NCBI RefSeq assembly: GCF_030161595.1
Contig: NZ_BSUM01000001.1
Span: forward strand, 620,001 to 684,000
Origin: Litorihabitans aurantiacus
GTDB lineage: Bacteria; Actinomycetota; Actinomycetes; Actinomycetales; Beutenbergiaceae
Direction of reading: 5' to 3'
Length of the DNA: 64,000 nt
Below are positions 63,390 to 64,000 of the stretch, piece by piece. The number at the start of each line of letters is the position of its first letter. The stretch's first letter is position 1. The position numbers and the translations under genes were made by a program. Below the pieces are notes generated by a model that was not told the DNA's origin, did not search any database, and saw only the letters and a program-made list of their open reading frames with translations.

Positions 63390-64000
63390 TCACGGGGTCG
63401 AGGTCGGGTAGGCGTCGGGGTCGGGACGGCGCGAGGCCAGGACCCGGCGCAGCGACTCCACGCGCGCCGCCTCGCGCGCGTCGGAGCCGGGGCGCGCGAG
63501 CCACGCGTCGAGCGCGCACCCGGGGGCGCGCTCGAGGTGCGTGCAGCGCGGCGGGCAGGCGGTGACGACCTCGGCGAGGTCGGCGAACGCGGCGACGACG
63601 TCGTCGTCGTCCACGTGCCCGAGGCCGAACGAGCGCACGCCGGGGGTGTCGATGACCCATCCGCCGTCGGGCAGCGCGAGCGCGACCGCGGTGGTGGAGG
63701 TGTGCCGGCCGCGGCCGGTGACGGCGTTCACGTGGCCGACGGCGCGCGAGGCGGTGGGGACCAGGGCGTTGACGAGGGTCGACTTCCCGACGCCGGAGTG
63801 GCCGACCAGCACCGAGGTGCGCCCCCGCAGGCGCTCCGCGACCTCGGGCGCCCCGAGGATCACGCTGCGGTCGACGGCGTCGCGGTGGGTGACGACCGCG
63901 GGCACGTCGAGCGGGGTGTAGTGCTCCAGGAACGGCGCGGGGTCGGCGAGGTCCGCCTTGGTCAGGCACAGCAGCGCGTCCATCCCGGCCTCGAACGCGG
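63390..64000 (-). CDS. rsgA: Ribosome small-subunit GTPase RsgA, partial (runs off the window)
   Basis: C-terminal part of RsgA, a GTPase that aids late 30S maturation. The circularly permuted motif order is seen: CLTKADLADP (G4) first, then the P-loop VGHSGVGKSTLVNAL, the G2/switch region GRGRHTSTT and WVIDTPGVRSFGLGHV (G3). The zinc-binding end reads ACPPRCTHLERAPGC and continues to a helical tail. The N-terminal OB domain and start lie beyond base 64000. Followed by hisN on the same strand. Confidence 0.93.
   Translation of the reverse strand, partial: AFEAGMDALLCLTKADLADPAPFLEHYTPLDVPAVVTHRDAVDRSVILGAPEVAERLRGRTSVLVGHSGVGKSTLVNALVPTASRAVGHVNAVTGRGRHTSTTAVALALPDGGWVIDTPGVRSFGLGHVDDDDVVAAFADLAEVVTACPPRCTHLERAPGCALDAWLARPGSDAREAARVESLRRVLASRRPDPDAYPTSTP

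Overview
The window is very GC-rich DNA with short gaps, many GTG starts and GTGA/ATGA overlaps. Its gene content is actinobacterial: WhiB, MtrA-MtrB-LpqB, a long-form HPF, SecA, DUF3499, a TIGR03089-type protein, LCP proteins, LGFP-repeat proteins and a BldC-like regulator. The order purE/purK, manA, LCP, whiB, DUF3499, ahcY, mtrAB-lpqB, comF, hpf, secA resembles the mycobacterial and streptomycete core layout. Gene style suggests the order Micrococcales, perhaps Cellulomonadaceae; that placement is inference. No tRNA, rRNA, CRISPR array or prophage was seen.

Layout. 1-2.6 kb: response regulator, sensor kinase and a GtrA membrane protein. 2.6-6.0 kb: purE-purK, manA and a CoA-binding protein. 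6.0-17.8 kb: a cell-surface polysaccharide block with two LCP ligases, a GlfT1-like and a second GT2 enzyme, an acyltransferase, UDP-galactopyranose mutase, a GlfT2-like galactofuranosyltransferase and a Wzm/Wzt-type exporter. 17.9-25.8 kb: a GtrA-YfhO-like fusion, an LGFP protein, a lipoprotein, a secreted repeat protein, a polyprenyl-phosphate-type glycosyltransferase and an epimerase. 25.9-32.4 kb: four more LGFP proteins, one with a VanY peptidase and one with a CAP domain, interleaved with rfbB and rfbA. 32.5-40.3 kb: TIGR03089, whiB, a giant membrane glycosyltransferase, DUF5719, a zincin-like protein, DUF3499 and Trm112. 40.4-41.9 kb: a DUF559 nuclease-like gene between two 65-nt structured palindromes. 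42-45.2 kb: a glycine betaine/proline-type ABC transporter. 45.5-57.5 kb: ahcY, a membrane protein, mtrA, mtrB, lpqB, comF, hpf and secA. 57.6-64 kb: Rv3235-like, LysM, BldC-like, SAF/CpaB-like and CpaE-like proteins, hisN and the end of rsgA.

How the genes may work together. Much of the left half fits synthesis, export and wall attachment of a galactofuranose-containing polymer. The LGFP proteins encoded alongside may be held in the wall by such a polymer. A separate CsbB/GtcA/YfhO-like glycosylation route appears to be encoded with flippase and transferase fused.

Two cautions. First, about a dozen genes are split by the loss of one base, nearly all at a run of five G or C where six restores the frame. 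This looks like a systematic sequence error rather than real gene decay. Second, functions are assigned from motifs and family knowledge read by eye; no database search was run.
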